Assembly (NCBI RefSeq): GCF_963576615.1
Contig: NC_088711.1
Location: 3,224,001-3,288,000 of the forward strand
From: Watersipora subatra
Taxonomy: Eukaryota > Bryozoa > Gymnolaemata > Cheilostomatida > Watersiporidae
Length of the DNA: 64,000 nucleotides
Reading direction: 5' to 3'
Shown: positions 1 through 13,900 of the stretch, in pieces
Layout: each line of letters starts with the position of its first letter
Position numbering within the stretch: the first letter of the stretch is position 1
Program-made: the position numbers and the translations under genes
Notes under the pieces: generated by a model
Databases searched by the model: none
What the model saw: the letters and a program-made list of their open reading frames with translations, nothing else
Told to the model about the DNA's origin: nothing

Positions 1-2690
1 CACTATCTTCCTACAACTCACAAAAATCGTTAGAGATGTTATTATTAGCACACTCATGGCTGCCTTTGTAATTGTTCGTATCATTAGGGAAATTCTCTTG
101 AAATTGTTATTTAAGAGAAACTTGTTTTTTAAATTCTTCTGATATCACTCTAACCAACCCTTACCCAATAACTCTTAGGTGCACTGTCCTTTTTCACTAC
201 CGTATCTGCTGATCCGGTGTCAGTATATGTCTTCACGTAGATTACCTGTCCTGGCTCTAATTCTGGCAATTTCGATACCTTATGTTAGATATTCCAACTG
301 CTTTTTAACATCGATTTCTTTTCCCTTTCTTTACTTTCAAACTCTTCATAATTTTCTTCCCTTTTACTGCTTATACCCAAATTTGACTTGATCGCTTTGC
401 AAAACATCAGTTCGCTCGGTGAGTAACCAGTTGACAGAAGAGTTGTCCTATATACTAACAATGCCATATCCTTTTCTTTTTTCCACAAATTTTTCATTGT
501 TTTAACTGCACTCTTTGCCAGCCCAGAAATCTGTGGGTACTGAGGACTAATGGTAACTACTCTGATTTTGCACAAATCTGCAAAATCTTCAAACTCTTTA
601 CTATCGTAACAAGGCCCATTATCTGAGTGCAAAGTACTAGGGATAACGAAGCTATCAAATACTTTTTTCATAACAGATATTACTTCCCTAGATGTTTGAG
701 TGTTGATGTGCAGTGTTTCAATTCACCTGGAATAGTGATCAACTATTACTAAATATAACTTTCCATCCAATACAAATACGTCACTACCAAGTACTTACCA
801 AGGCCTTGTTGGTAACTCATATTCAACCATAGGTTGGTACTTGACTGCCCCATAGATGACACAAGTATCGCAGTGCTTTGCGAATTTGTGGATCTCACAA
901 ATGTCTGCACTCACTTCTGGCCACCAGAAGTGGCACCTAGCTCTCCTACGACATTTATCAATTCTTTGGTGACCAGCGTGACAGTTCTCTAAATACAGTT
1001 TCTTCATTGACCAAGGTATGTATACCCGGTTCCTGGAGAAAAGCAACCCATCTTGTACTGTAAACCATTCTCTCGCACGATAAAGCTTTAAAAGCTCACT
1101 GCCCAACTTTTTACCACTTCTTGACCATCCTTCCATAGCAAACTGCAAACACTCCGTAGCCTCTTCATCCTCCAACATTTCCAGCCTTAACTCTGTCATT
1201 AGACCATCCATGAAATTGTCAGTATTCATGCAGCCATCTCCAGCAATATCTACCTCTTCCCACTTATTCACATCATTTTCGCTGTAAAACTTACCATTAG
1301 GTCAGCTCAAAAAGTCAGCCAAATAAATTTCTTCTCCAGGTGTAGGAAAATATGTGCAATCATACCTCATCAAATCAACTTCATTTTAAACCTATGAACA
1401 CTGACTGATAAGACTGACAAGTCCTTGTCATCCAAGAGTAAAATAAGTGGCTTATAGTCAGTCTCAATCTCAAACCTTTTTCCTACTAAATAGTAGTCAA
1501 ATTTCTCACACACCCACGTAATGGCCAATTCTTCTTTCTTTATCATCGCATACCTTTTCTCGGTCTAAATCATTTTCCATGATGCATACTCTACTGGCTG
1601 CCACATATTACCCTCATTCAATTGCAACAATACTTTTCCAACCACATTTCTACTGGCATTCACAGACACCCTATGCCTTTTATTTAGATCGACGGAACAC
1701 AATACTGGTGCTCTAGATAAAGCTATCTTCACCTCCTTAAAAGCCCTTTTCTGATCTAGACCCCAATACCACTCTGATCTACTTCTTGACACCTTGTAAA
1801 TTGGTGTACATAACTCTGCTAGCTCTCTGCTAAACTTACTCAAATAATGTACCATTTCTGTAAACCTTCTCGTCTCCGTTGTATTAGCCGGCAGCTTCAA
1901 GCCTAAAACTGCTTCGCCTTTACATGGATATGGCTTAATGCCAGTCACGCTAACCAAATGGCCCAGAAACTTAATCTCATTTTTGCCGAACTCACACTTA
2001 TGCTTAATGTTATGCCTGAACACATGATTCTCCTCAGTACCTCCCTCAATCTCGACCAATGCTCATCTGCATCTCTCACATATACTAGGATATCATCCAT
2101 CAAACATACTACTCCCTTCATACTACCAATAACCTTTTTCATCGCTCTCTGGAAAAATTCAAGAGCGGAGGAGATACCAAATGGCATTCGATTGAACCTA
2201 TATCTACCCAAAGGGATGATAAAGGTTGTCAATGACTTTGACCTGTCCATTTGAACTTGCCAAAACCGTGAATTCGCATCTAGTTTCGAAAACATCGTTC
2301 CTTTTGACAATTCATTGGGCAAGTCTGAAATCCCATGCATAGGGTAAACCTTGTGCTTTACAGATTTGTTCAGCCCAGTCAAATCTAAACCCATCCTTAT
2401 CTTATTTTAGAGCTTTTGTCAGCTGCACCATGTTGTATAAATGGATGAACTTGCATGAACTGAAGCAAATAAGGAACCGCTCCTGTCTTGCTTTTGCTTT
2501 TATAATCATCCCTATACTGCCTCGCTATTACATCACCGACTTCTTGTCACTACCCGTCACTGCCATGACCTTAGACATTAGCGTAGCCTGGGGCCAACTA
2601 ACCCAATTATACAACAGGTGGTATAACTATCAGAAACCACAGGAAACTATCCCTTAACATTAGTGGCCGGGCGCAAGCATTAAATAGAAA
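1..2690 (-). mobile_element. Fossil Ty3/Gypsy-type LTR retrotransposon, pol region, 5'-truncated by window edge
   Basis: On the minus strand, conceptual translation gives pieces of a Ty3/Gypsy pol. Reverse transcriptase lies at about 1.6-2.4 kb (FSKLDANSRFWQV, RYRFNRMPFGI and LMDDILVY). An integrase zinc-binding stretch lies at about 0.8-1.1 kb (HAGHQRIDKCRRRA, then a C..C pair), and part of the integrase core lies at about 0.3-0.7 kb (HSDNGPCYDSKEF). The order RT then integrase is that of Gypsy elements. The element is broken, with at least several breaks, and neither LTR is visible; the low-coordinate end runs off the window. It looks old. No host function is inferred. Confidence 0.85.
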
Positions 2691-2925
2691 TAGTGGAGTT
2701 GCGAACTCACCAGATAGTGAGAGACATGAATGTTCAGTAATAAAGGACAGCGATTTTTGGGCATTTTCTGATGGCATTAAATAGAGTATACCATGGAGAT
2801 GAAAAGTGAAGAGTCGGAATTAAGTAACAAATATAAACTGTATTCAGTACTAGAGCATGCTCGTGACGTGTGACTCTGGGGTTAAGCAATGGGTTGCTCT
2901 AACATCACAATGAAACAATTCATAG

Positions 2926-3089
2926 AATGGTGACAGGAGTCATACCATTGATAACAGCTTCACAACCTAATAATCCAAGGAAGATCCGACCAGTAATGGA
3001 TGTCAGCAAGGAGCTCAAGTGTTATATTAATAGCCATCCTGGTGCTGATGTTGGTATATGCAAGAGAAAGTGTATATGGAATGCTAGTA
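2926..3089 (+). mobile_element. Fossil retroelement RT fragment, interrupted by a DNA transposon
   Basis: A short plus-strand stretch reads like the start of a retroelement reverse transcriptase (IPLITASQPN, then RPVMD and NSHPGADV). It is cut off exactly at the TA that precedes the inverted repeat of the transposon beginning at 3090. Host-side sequence resumes at 5182. It is a broken fragment. The family is probably an LTR retrotransposon, but this short piece does not settle which clade. Confidence 0.5.
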
Positions 3090-5181
3090 TAGTGCACCCT
3101 CAGGATACGATTACCCTGGTATATGATTTTTTCACCTTACGAGGTTGAACATGGGGAGAAATTTACCTTGCCATACAAATTTTATTTAACCATACGAGTT
3201 CAAAAAACTTTCGTGGGAGTTCAAATTTGGCAGTCGGTAAGCTTATTACGTACGCCAAAATGTGGTTTGCCGAAAACATTTTCACAACGTTTAGAAGAGA
3301 CACGATGACTGACTTTTCTCAAGTCGGCATTCCATGTGGAAAATTTTGTGAAAATTGTGTGAGCAAGAGCAAATATTTTTAATAATATACTCCATTTTAC
3401 TATCAACTTTTATTCAGCATACGTATATAACTACAAGTATCTATATTTAATTCGTTAGCTATGGAATCTGAGACCATTACAAAATGAAGGAAAAAGGATT
3501 TCTATGACAACAAAGTTGGAAGTCATAAATATGTAGGAAGAATGCACTCGTATTGTTAGTATTGCCAAGGAATATGGTCGCAGTCAATGAACAATTGTGA
3601 ATATTGTTATTAAAACAAGAAATTCGTTAAAGCAAACACAAGGCGGAGCTTAGGGCTGATGACTTGAAGGAGTTCGATGTCATGCACAAGATCAGCATTC
3701 AAGTGAAGCAACCATTTACTAGTAGCAAGGAAATAGAAGAGACAGAAAAACCGACATCGGCAGAAAAATTTCAATTGTTTAATTTACTGCTGTGGACCGG
3801 TACATAAAAACTATACTGTACAATGTACGTATAATTTATATCATTAATTTATTTTCTTTGTGTGGATTGTTTTTCATGTTTTATTCACTTCATGTTTTAT
3901 TTATTTCATTTTGATTTTATGTTTTATTTTTTTGTTTAATCATGTCTTTGCAGGCGGGCCTGTTTTCTACTACGTAAATACAAAGCATCGTGTGTTTGTA
4001 ACTCATATATAACTACCTACTCAAGGTAGTTGATGCATCCACATTACTTTCTAGAACTTGTTAAAGCTCTGCCTTCTAGGGTATAAATACGTACAAACTT
4101 CTGCATGTATGGTTACACAGATTCTTGTGCACATTTCATACAAGACAAACTACTGTACAACCTTCTCTAGATCCTTTTACAAGCGTTAGCTTGCTAGCAA
4201 TTTTCTGCATTGCACCAGCAAGCATCATCCTCAATAAGTGATCAAGTAAGCTATCTTCTACATTGCCCCAAGTTAGCCTGTTTTCTTAGAGCACTCTTTG
4301 CACCAGCAGGAAAGCTGTGTTTTCCTGGCCGTTTCTGCTTTTCACGACCCTAGAGTGTTAAACATTTTCTTTCAAAATCAGTCGAAAGAATTCGACAAGA
4401 TTAGACAACTTCTTTTAGCCTGCCAAAAAATTCCATTTCATTATTTATTAAATATATTTTTTAAGTGTACTGTAACATAATTAGCATTGATACGTTTTTT
4501 CCACCTCTCTGCTCAACTCGCTACATGTACCAGCTCAAGTCACTTTACTCCAAAGGTATGTACGTCGTGCATAGTAAATAAAATTTCATTTTTCTTTCCA
4601 ATTGCCATTAAATGGTCAAGTGTGCGAGAGGCTTTTGATAACTGCATCGCTCGGCCTTTCTTGTTGAGTTAGGTTGAAAAAGGTTTTAACCAGACACGTT
4701 AAACGTGAAAGTGAAGACAGCAACTGATGAGGAATAAAATTTTCGCGATATAAAGTTGAAATTCAGTAAAACAGTCAAAAAACATATTAAAACTTAGTTT
4801 CATGTGTCAGTTTAGTAAGCTAAACCTACTTGAAGTGAATTGAAAGTTCATGTTATACGTACGCCTTAAAGGTAAGAAATTTTTTCTGTACGTACTGGCA
4901 CTTGGTACACATATCATGGTGTTGCATTTTACAGTATTGCAGATCATAATCACTAGGTGCACTTAATACAATGCAGCTACTGTAGGTAACTAAAGTTAAC
5001 ATACTATTTTGTTAATAATTTTCAATATGTACAACATTTTTATAAAATTTTGGACAATTTTTACCATTTTTATTTTGCATTGTATAATTACAATGGTTTC
5101 TATACCCTACATACGATTATTTTTCTCACCATACGATGCCAACCTTGGAACGGATCAAGACCGTATCCCGAGGGTGCACTG
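3090..5181 (+). mobile_element. pogo/Tigger-like DNA transposon, about 2.1 kb, degenerate
   Basis: Both ends carry the inverted repeat CAGTGCACCCTCGGGATACG. The left end reads TAGTGCACCCTCAGGATACG, with its first base changed. The right end is the reverse complement ending in GGGTGCACTG at 5181. A TA dinucleotide flanks each side (3088-3089 and 5182-5183). CAG...CTG termini plus TA duplication are the pogo/Tigger signature. A degraded helix-turn-helix of a pogo-type transposase lies at 3483-3640. The rest of the interior has no long open frame, so the copy is dead. It sits inside a retroelement remnant. Confidence 0.8.
3483..3640 (+). pseudogene. Remnant of pogo/Tigger transposase N-terminal helix-turn-helix
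   Basis: One plus-strand frame gives RISMTTKLEVINM, stop, EECTRIVSIAKEYGRSQ, stop, TIVNIVIKTRNSLK. This matches the first DNA-binding helices of CENP-B/Tigger transposases (typical pattern: KLEVI, then E.G.RI..IAKEYG.S.STI..I). There are two in-frame stops within about 50 codons, and no downstream DDE domain could be read. It is a non-functional remnant that helps assign the 3090-5181 element to its family. Confidence 0.7.
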
Positions 5182-6216
5182 TATATTGGATTCCAAGAAG
5201 GCGGCTAGGAACAATTACCCAACTGGTTGACCAGTAAAGTTTGACAGTAGACATTCAGTCGGTCAAGTCTGCTGAGATTTGTGCTGATCTGGTGACAAAA
5301 GTAGAGAAAAAGTCGCTGGTTAGTGATATGCCATGTGTGAACATAGCAATGCAGCCGAATACGATGTTTGGCAAATACATAACAGGCATCACCATAGAGT
5401 GCAAAGGACATTTTATTTAGCTAAATGCAAGCTGGGTACCATTATACAGTTGAAAACTGTAGAAAAAATGATAAAAGAATGCCTAACATGCTCCTGAGAT
5501 GGCTCCTCATATGAATTGAGAGATTGTCATGAGATTCTCAATTTTTGTCATATTTTTACCGGCTGTACTGTTGGAAAAGTTGGATATGCATTGGTAGCTT
5601 CCATAAGCAACAGAAAGAGTTGTACAAATTCAGCAAGTCGTAGTTATATTAGCGAGAATGTAAGGCTGATTGGCGGGTACAATTATAAAAGTCAGATAAC
5701 ATTGAATTAGCTAGCTGAAATACAAGTTGAATGTTAGCCAGCTGCAGGTAGCACATTTGTGAGCAAGTCTTTAGTATTTTTACGGTAGTTGCTATTGAGG
5801 CATATAAGGAGCTGTACTTATGGCAAGTAAAAACTCACCAAGCTCCACACTTGGTCTTTACACTGATGTTTGTCTTTTGGCAAAATGGTTTTTGCCTAGG
5901 TACATTGTAGGTTACATCAAGATGGTTTACACCAATATAGTTTTCGTCAAAGTGATCTTAGGTGTTATTAGTCACCCAGCATTTTGATGACAAACCTTAG
6001 AACATTGAGATATAAAATTGTGGAATATTAATAAATTTACATCTGTAGTTTTCCTCATTTAGTAACTGAATCAGCACATATTATAAAAGCTTATGCGATG
6101 ATTTGTAATACAGTTTGAAAAGAAAAAGCTTGTCATTAGTTAGATAAAATATAAGATTCATTGTCTCGTCTCGCGCTATAGTCTCTATATTCTTGTTTTG
6201 CAACATTTGCTATATA
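5182..6216. other. Unassigned stretch
   Basis: The first few hundred bases may continue the retroelement interrupted at 3089, but no motif is clear enough to name. A 64-codon open frame at 5516-5710 resembles nothing I recognise. No RNA gene or repeat boundary was seen. Confidence 0.4.
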
Positions 6217-7107
6217 CAATAGATGCTCTTTTTACGTAAATTCCACTTAACGTAGAGAATTAATGTAAAATTCTTGCTTTGTGTTATGTAAAATTTTTCA
6301 TAAAATGTAACGAGTCCAGTTTGGGAAAGCTCTATTAGAAGGGAGAGATTAGATTGGGAGAGCTCTATTAAGTTCTATTAGAATAGTGAGAATCTCATAG
6401 TTAGCCTTGAAAGTATCATTTTTTCTTTTGCTATACTTAGAAAAAAAACGACGTATGTGGGTATCTATTATATATACTAGTACTCTTGCAGTCTAGTGTG
6501 TCTGAGAGATATTCAGGTGTGCTGGGAAAGCACAGAGAATAAGCACAATCATTGAGAAATAGCTAGAGGTAATCGTTTCATGTACGTGTTAGAGTGTTGG
6601 TCTTCCAAGCTGAACGTCACAAGTTGGAATCTCGTTGAAAGTGTTTTTTATGCTCACTTTTAACCCTGGCTTTGGATGGACAGACAGAATTATTACAGTA
6701 GAGATGTATTTTTGTTTTACTTTATTTTAGACATGCAATTTTTTCTTTGCAGCATAGATCTTGCTATGTAGAAAAAGGGAAAAAATCGATTTAAATTAAC
6801 ATTAAAGGTATCCGCTAGCCTTAACTTAAAATTACTGTAATCATGACCTTAAATCAAGTGAAGGTAATAAGAAAAAAAGAGAAAAGTTGACGATACAAAC
6901 CAGTAATACCACCGTTACTGTACACTCATTAAATTTAAATGTCAAGTTTAGTTTTTTTCTTTCTGACGATTTAAGGGGTGAGTTTGGGAAGATCTTCCAA
7001 CGGATTAGGCAATTCACGTGTATTTTACTGTTTGTATAACGTAAAATACCTATAACGTCAATGTTACTAAAACGGGTTTTGTACGTAGGCTGTAAGACCG
7101 TCTACTG
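6217..7107 (+). mobile_element. M1 element copy 1 (TA-flanked non-autonomous transposon, about 0.89 kb)
   Basis: The element begins CAATAGATGCTC and ends GACCGTCTACTG. These are diverged forms of the CAGTAGATGCTCCTA / TAGGAGCATCTACTG termini seen in the copies at 17832-20104 and 32705-33570. Shared internal blocks include AAGATCTTCC..GGATTAGGCAATT near the right end. A tRNA-like block lies at about 6575-6640 (TTAGAGTGTTGGTCTTCCAA, then CACAAGTTGGAATCTCG). It has no coding capacity. CAG..CTG ends and TA targets suggest a pogo/mariner-mobilised element. This is the most diverged of the three copies. Confidence 0.7.
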
Positions 7108-10100
7108 CCTATGAAATTTATGTAATCATTTTTATTTGCTCGTATGAATGTACTCATGTTTTGTATGTAATGATTGTCCAGTCAATATAGTTTTTAGTAG
7201 TAGAATCTTATGTAACTTTGATCATTAAGGAATTGTTTGTACATTTGGTTCAAGCATTTTATTGTGAGACTAATGGATAGTTCGTAAACCAATCTACTCC
7301 AATTCAACAGTAAATCGATCGAGCAGCATGCATCTCTTTCCTGTGTGTATTAGAAAGACAAATCTCTGTAACCAATCAAGTTGGCAGTACGAGCATGATC
7401 TTACAGATAATCCTTTTATAACAGAATTCAGTAAATCTTGATTTGAGCTAAAACTGATACATTAGATTATGACTCACAGATTTTTTTTCAGTGTCTCATT
7501 GTTATTATTTATAGAACTAACTGAATTTGTCTTAGTTTTTTGTTACCTAAACTTAGTTGTTATAGTTCAAATGACAATATATATGAAACTAGAAAGTCTG
7601 ATAGAACTGACCACTATCTTTTAATGTGAGGACGTTTTAAGAATGAAACTAAACAGACTGCGACAACTGGTATAAACAAAAAGCTGTATGAAGTATAAAG
7701 ATGATGGTTTTATTCACTGTAATCAATGAAGATTTTTAAAAATGCAATTTGTGACTTGTAGAGGACAGCCTTGGTTAAATAATTCATATTAGTATTTCTG
7801 TATAGAGTCAAGATTCTGTTTTGCTTGTATTACACATATTACATTATAACATTTTTCTCTTTTTAGTTAGGGTTCGACCATGGAAAATAAATGTTGTCAT
7901 AGATAACTGATATTTTATTACAAATTTGTACAAAAACGAGTTTGGAATCAGGCAAATTTATGAGCCAAGATCAATGCAGTCCTAAAATGTAAATCGTAGA
8001 AAGTATAACGTCTGAAAAACAAGGCTTGTTCTAGCTTTCTATTTCTTCAGTGCCAAACATATCACATAGCAACGATCGAAATAACTTAATAAAGAAGATG
8101 ACATCCACTTTTATGAATACTGCAAAACAGTTTATGACGAATGATTACAGATTTTTGTCGTGAATGAGGCTCTTAATAATAGTAGCCATTCAAAAGACTG
8201 CACTGTCATGCGAGTATGGGAAAAAACATTTTTTCTCACATTATGTTCATATAGTCATAGGTGAAGATTTATTTGCAAGCCTTTGCGCAGAAAGCTGCAA
8301 AAAATTACATGAAAATCTTGTAATAGCAATGTTGTAAAAGTGTTTATTCGAATTATACAGGAGACTCTTGATTGTTGTGCACGTGGCTTGACAAAGTCGA
8401 GGCAATGAGTTTGAAACACTGCTATAAAACTGTGCTTCAACTAAAATGTCCAGTAAAACAATCATTAGTGTATTAGCTAAATATGACACAAAACAAAACC
8501 AATTTCTTTTGTAGCTTATGATGACCCTAGACCAAAAACAGATGTATTTTGAATGTTATTCTGCAGTGCAAGGCTACCAAACAGTTGGTGTGATTTTCAT
8601 AGAAAAGGCGGATAATCGTAGATATTATTTATTGGGTCGGCTTAACCGCAATGACAGCCAACTGAAATTGTGTAAGTCAGGTTGAATAATTGACCTCTGG
8701 CTGAAACTAGCAATGAAAGTTGCAATAGGTGCTATTCTTTGCCTGTCACCACCCCGTCACCACAGTCTCGTATCAGGCTAACAAAGAGACTATGAGCCTA
8801 GGGTGCTTAGTTGGTTGATCCAGAATGACCTGAAGCGAAGTTCTACCTAACATAATTTAGAAGCAAACTTCTACCCACAATAATTTTCAGGATAAGAATC
8901 ATATTTTACATAGTAAGTCATGTACCACGCCCACAAATCCTCTTACATAAGTTAATGATCCTGTTCAGTCTAGAATTGTTGTATTCATAAAGACCTCCAA
9001 GTAAGCATGTTTAAATACGATATTGGTTAACTACCTACCTGTTTCCTTAATGGGTCTCCATTTGCTACAAATGGACTTGATACTTACTGGATTTTATGTG
9101 TGCATTACCTCTGAGACTTTAATTGATCACACTATGTGTAAGCCATTCACTCAGTATGACTATTTAATTGTTTTACACTCATTTGGCAATGGTCTCATAG
9201 GAAAGTGGATGATATTTCTGAATACTATTAATTATCTTGCTGTTCTTTTTAAAAAATATTTTCACAGAATGCTGCTAATATAAAGAAAAAATGTTCCATT
9301 GGTGTGTCTTGTTGTTTATGAAGGGCAGCTAATAAGAAGACTTGAGTTTTTAGTGGAACAATGTTAAAATTTCTATTTGTTATAAATTTCTGCTTAAGCT
9401 AAAAAGCCTTTTGCTGTGACAGTTGAGTGAGTGATAAAGAAGTCAGCTATGATTAGGTAGCCTCAGGAAATTATTGGTATTAGGCATTTTTAAAGTTTTC
9501 CCAGGCCAAATCAAAAAGTAAAATACCTTAATTATTTTCACCTGGCAGAAAATGGGATGTACAGAAAGCATTGTTAAAACGGTTAGGATAGAGTTGAATA
9601 ATTATTGGATTTAAGGCATAAAATGGACCAGCGCTGATCAGAAAATGAGATAAAGTCAATAGTAATTCTTGCATGTATGTTTTACACAGATACTTGCTAA
9701 TACAGAAATCATGTTCATCTTGTTGAATAACAGTTTTTAATGAAAATAAGTATAAATGTCTTGCCAACTTGACTCTAAGAGGCATTAATTGTTTTGTAAA
9801 CAATTGACTTTTCCTAACCTCAATAAACTTGTTCCAACAAGTGTTTGTTATATCTTGCTACATAAAGTTCTCAGTAAAATTTTATGTCACCCAGAATCTA
9901 TAACTATCCATGAAAACATTGTTTCAAGTTCAGACACTTTCGCAACTTTGTTTTATTATGTGACTAATCGTCATAACAACTTGCTTTAAAGTTTAAGTTG
10001 AATGCATTAACTTATTATCATTTTTAAGTACAAACTTTTGGCATATCGAATAGAACCCAAAGTTCTCATGAATTTCTAGTAATTGTTTGGATGTTGGTGT

Positions 10101-10930
10101 GTTTTATTTCTCTTGTTAACATGACTGGAAAACATGTTATAGTTTTCTAGTCAGCTTTATTCTTCGTAAGATGGCTGCTGTATATCTACTTGTATAGTGT
10201 ATAATAAAATGACTCGATTGATCCTCTATGTCATACTTGGAAGATAATTGGATATAGCTCACTTCTCCACTTACACACAGTCAGCCAGCCCTCATCTGAC
10301 AGATTTTGCAATTTGATGCATTGACAAAAATAATTCTGTTGCAGGGAGTAATAAACCTAAATCGTATGCCTTGCTTTTTAGGATCAATTGAAATTGTTCT
10401 TCAATAAGGCGCCCCAAAATCTTGTGCTTCAAACACACATGCTTATTGTTTAGACTGTTTGCAATATCTGGCAGTTTTTTTACTCATGCTAGCCTGTTAT
10501 GATTTCAATATCACACGTGTTTAGCAGCAATTCAGTGTTGTATGATCTAAGAGAAAACTTTTTGCTGTTGAATGGTAGGGTGAGATTTGAAGATTTGGAA
10601 ATTCCAGCATTTTCAACCATGTCATATGCCTGTTGCTAGTGACACAGCAGCTTATACAAGAAGCTCATCAATGCTCAACTGGGGTTAGCTGCTGTCAAAC
10701 AATAAAAAGCAATTTGGGAAACTATATGGCTGATAACTGATACAAAGTGTCAAATCTTGTACATAAAAAACCTCTATTTGAATAGATTTTATGGTTTTGA
10801 TTAAAAATACTCACTACAAAGTATCTCGTTAAAGAAAGCAGCAAAACTAATGCAGCACAACAAAGTTTTTTATTCTCATTTTTTAAAAGCATATCAATGT
10901 TTTTTCAATCAATCAAATCTCTCTCTCTAG
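7108..10930. other. Unassigned 3.8-kb stretch upstream of REC114
   Basis: AT-rich sequence without a recognisable gene. Small open frames (8247-8489 minus, 9023-9283 plus, 9528-9803 minus) have no family signature and no convincing splice context. The end of this stretch should contain the REC114 promoter or a non-coding first exon. A CT-rich run ending in TAG immediately precedes 10931 and could be a splice acceptor. Confidence 0.4.
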
Positions 10931-10948
10931 GCTTTAAGAACTTTGAAG

Positions 10949-13900
10949 ATGGACATCGTCCATGACTGGGAGCTAGAGCGATATGGCAAGTTTGATACGC
11001 AAGTTCAGAATGGCTGGTCTACCATAGAGAATAAAGGCCATAGCGTAAAGATCTTGGCTTCAAGGAAGTTCCTCATCTCTTCAGAATCTACAGTTTTGGT
11101 ACTTTTTTATTTTACTGGATGTATATATGAAAATAGGCAATTTAAATTTATTCTAAAATTTTCTTATACATGATATGTTAATATCTTTAGCACTTATGAG
11201 TAACTCATATACCACAGTCCTCAATTTGAGGGTGTAAAACTACCTGACATGCCTCGTAATTCCTGAAAAGAATAATTGGCATAAAATTGCTTAAAAGACA
11301 AATCACAAACAAATTAAAAACTCACAATTATAAATCAAAAAGTATACTAACTAACGTCAAAAACATTACAGTCAATTTTCTACACACAAAATAATTCCTT
11401 CTGAGATCTGCTTAATACGTCAAATGTTGGAGCAAGTATTCATACAGGACTGCTAGAATTTACGCCACATCCGTAAAACTGTTGGAAACATACTAATAAA
11501 TATTGTAGGTAATTAAACAAAACATTGTATTACAACAAATGCATTATAAAATGAAGTAATGATTCAAATATAAGAACTTATCAATTTTTAAAACTAACAA
11601 ATAATAAAAATTAAAGGTACTGTTATTGTTGTTTTATCTTTGAGAAATCCTAACGGATGTGTTGATGGTGATGCATAGGTTCAAAGGTAGAGGAGGTGAT
11701 TCATGGTGATGCATAGGTTCAAAGGTAGAGGAGGGGATTGATGGTGGTGCATAGGTTTTAAAGTAGAGGAGGTGATGGATGGTGATGCATAGGTTTAAAG
11801 GTAGAGGAGGTGATTCATGGTGGTGCATAGGTTTAAAGGTAGAGGAGGTGATTCATGGTGGTGCATAGGTTTAAAGGTAGAGGAGGTGATTGATGGTGAT
11901 GCATAGGTTTAAAGGTAGAGGAGGTGATTGATGGTGATGCATAAGTTTAAAGGTAGAGGAGGTGATTGACGGTGGTGCATAGGTTTAAAGGTAGAGGAGG
12001 TGATTGATGGTGGTGCATAGGTTTAAAGGTAGAGGAGGTGATTGATGGTGATGCATAGGTTTAAAGGTAGAGGAGGTGATTCATGGTGGTGCATAGGTTT
12101 TAAAGTAGAGGAGGTGATGGATGGTGATGCATAGGTTTAAAGGTAGAGGAGGTGATTCATGGTGGTGCATAGGTTTAAAGGTAGAGGAGGTGATTGATGG
12201 TGATGCATAGGTTTAAAGGTAGAGGAGGTGATTGACGGTGGTGCATAGGTTTAAAGGTAGAGGAGGTGATTGATGGTGGTGCATAGGTTTAAAGGTAGAG
12301 GAGGTGATTGATGGTGATGCATAGTTTTAAAGGTAGAGGAGGTGATTGACGGTGATGCATAGGTTTAAAGGTAGAGGAGGTGATTGACGGTGATGCATAG
12401 GTTTAAAGGTAGAGGAGGTGATTGACGGTGATGCATAGGTTTAAAGGTAGAGGAGGTGATTGACGGTGATGCATAGGTTTAAAGGTAGAGGAGGTGATTG
12501 ACGGTGATGCATAGGTTTAAAGGTAGAGGAGGTGATTGACGGTGATGCATAGGTTTAAAGGTAGAGGAGGTGATTGACGGTGATGCATAGGTTTAAAGGT
12601 AGAGGAGGTGATTGACGGTGATGCATAGGTTTAAAGGTAGAGGAGGTGATTGACGGTGATGCATAGGTTTAAAGGTAGAGGAGGTGATTCATGGTGGTGC
12701 ATAGGTTTAAAGGTAGAGGAAGTGATTGATGGTGGTGCATAGGTTTAAAGGTAGAGGAGGTGATTGACGGTGATGCATAGGTTTAAAGGTAGAGGAAGTG
12801 ATTGATGGTGGTGCATAGGTTTAAAGGTAGAGGAGGCGATTGATGGTGATGCATAGGTTTAAAGGTAGAGGAGGTGATTGACGGTGATGCATAGGTTTAA
12901 AGGTAGAGGAGGTGATTGACGGTGATGCATAGGTTTAAAGGTAGAGGAAGTGATTGACGGTGATGCATAGGTTTAAAGGTAGAGGATGTGATTGAGATTT
13001 TATCCACAACTTATTCTAACATGGACTAAATAAAGTTTAAATTAACTTAGCTTATATATTTCTGAAACATTCTTACCTTTTGTGGTACTTTTCACCAGCA
13101 CTCTTTCACTTACGAAACTGCTATTTTCTGAGAAACTTTGAACGTTGTAGGTTAGAAATTACTCAGGTGTAGAAACAAATCTTTATTTAAAATGTGTAGT
13201 AATATGGCAAATTCATACATGGAGCTAATCGTAAATAAGGTTCACGCCAGGCAGGCAAATTAAAATATTTTCATTTGCATCATACAACATTAAGCCAATG
13301 TTCACAGTGAAGTTCAGTCTTTTAATGGTGATATCTGCTCGCCAGATTTAAGGGAGAAGCATGCATGTATTGCCTGGAGAGTAATCATCTCGTTCGTTAG
13401 AGCTATAGACAATGTGAAGAAAATGTATCCCCTACACCAAATGACCTACTTGCTATACTATGAAATAATTGTGCACATATTTATCACTCCTGCCAATCTT
13501 GAATGGTGATTGGCTAAAATATCCACGCTTCACCTAGCGCGCTGTAAAATATTTTACTAAAAAAAGACATGCCCAGACTTCCCTCAAAATGCTATAAATA
13601 CGTATGTATACATAATTGTATATGTACACATACTTACTATATACTTACTATATTTACTTGTTTCACATACATATACATACTTGTTTATGTATACATATAC
13701 AAGTATGTATACATAATTGTATATATATACTATATGCCCAGGTCATAAAAGAGATTTTGCACAGAAAATTTATTTTTATTTAACATTTAACAACAGTTAC
13801 TGTTCTAACTTTCAAATTTCATATCATGAGAAAAGCGTTTCGTGCAGTAGAAATGAGAAATAAAAATAAAACAGCTGTAAAGGTGTTTAAATGTAAATGT

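Noticed and set aside
8247-8489. 80-codon minus-strand open frame
   Set aside because: No recognisable motif and no splice or promoter context.
9023-9283. 86-codon open frame upstream of REC114
   Set aside because: Hydrophobic residues from AT-rich codons only; no family signature.
11655-12995. CRISPR-like array
   Set aside because: Units are contiguous with no unique spacers, and the setting is a eukaryotic intron. It is a VNTR.
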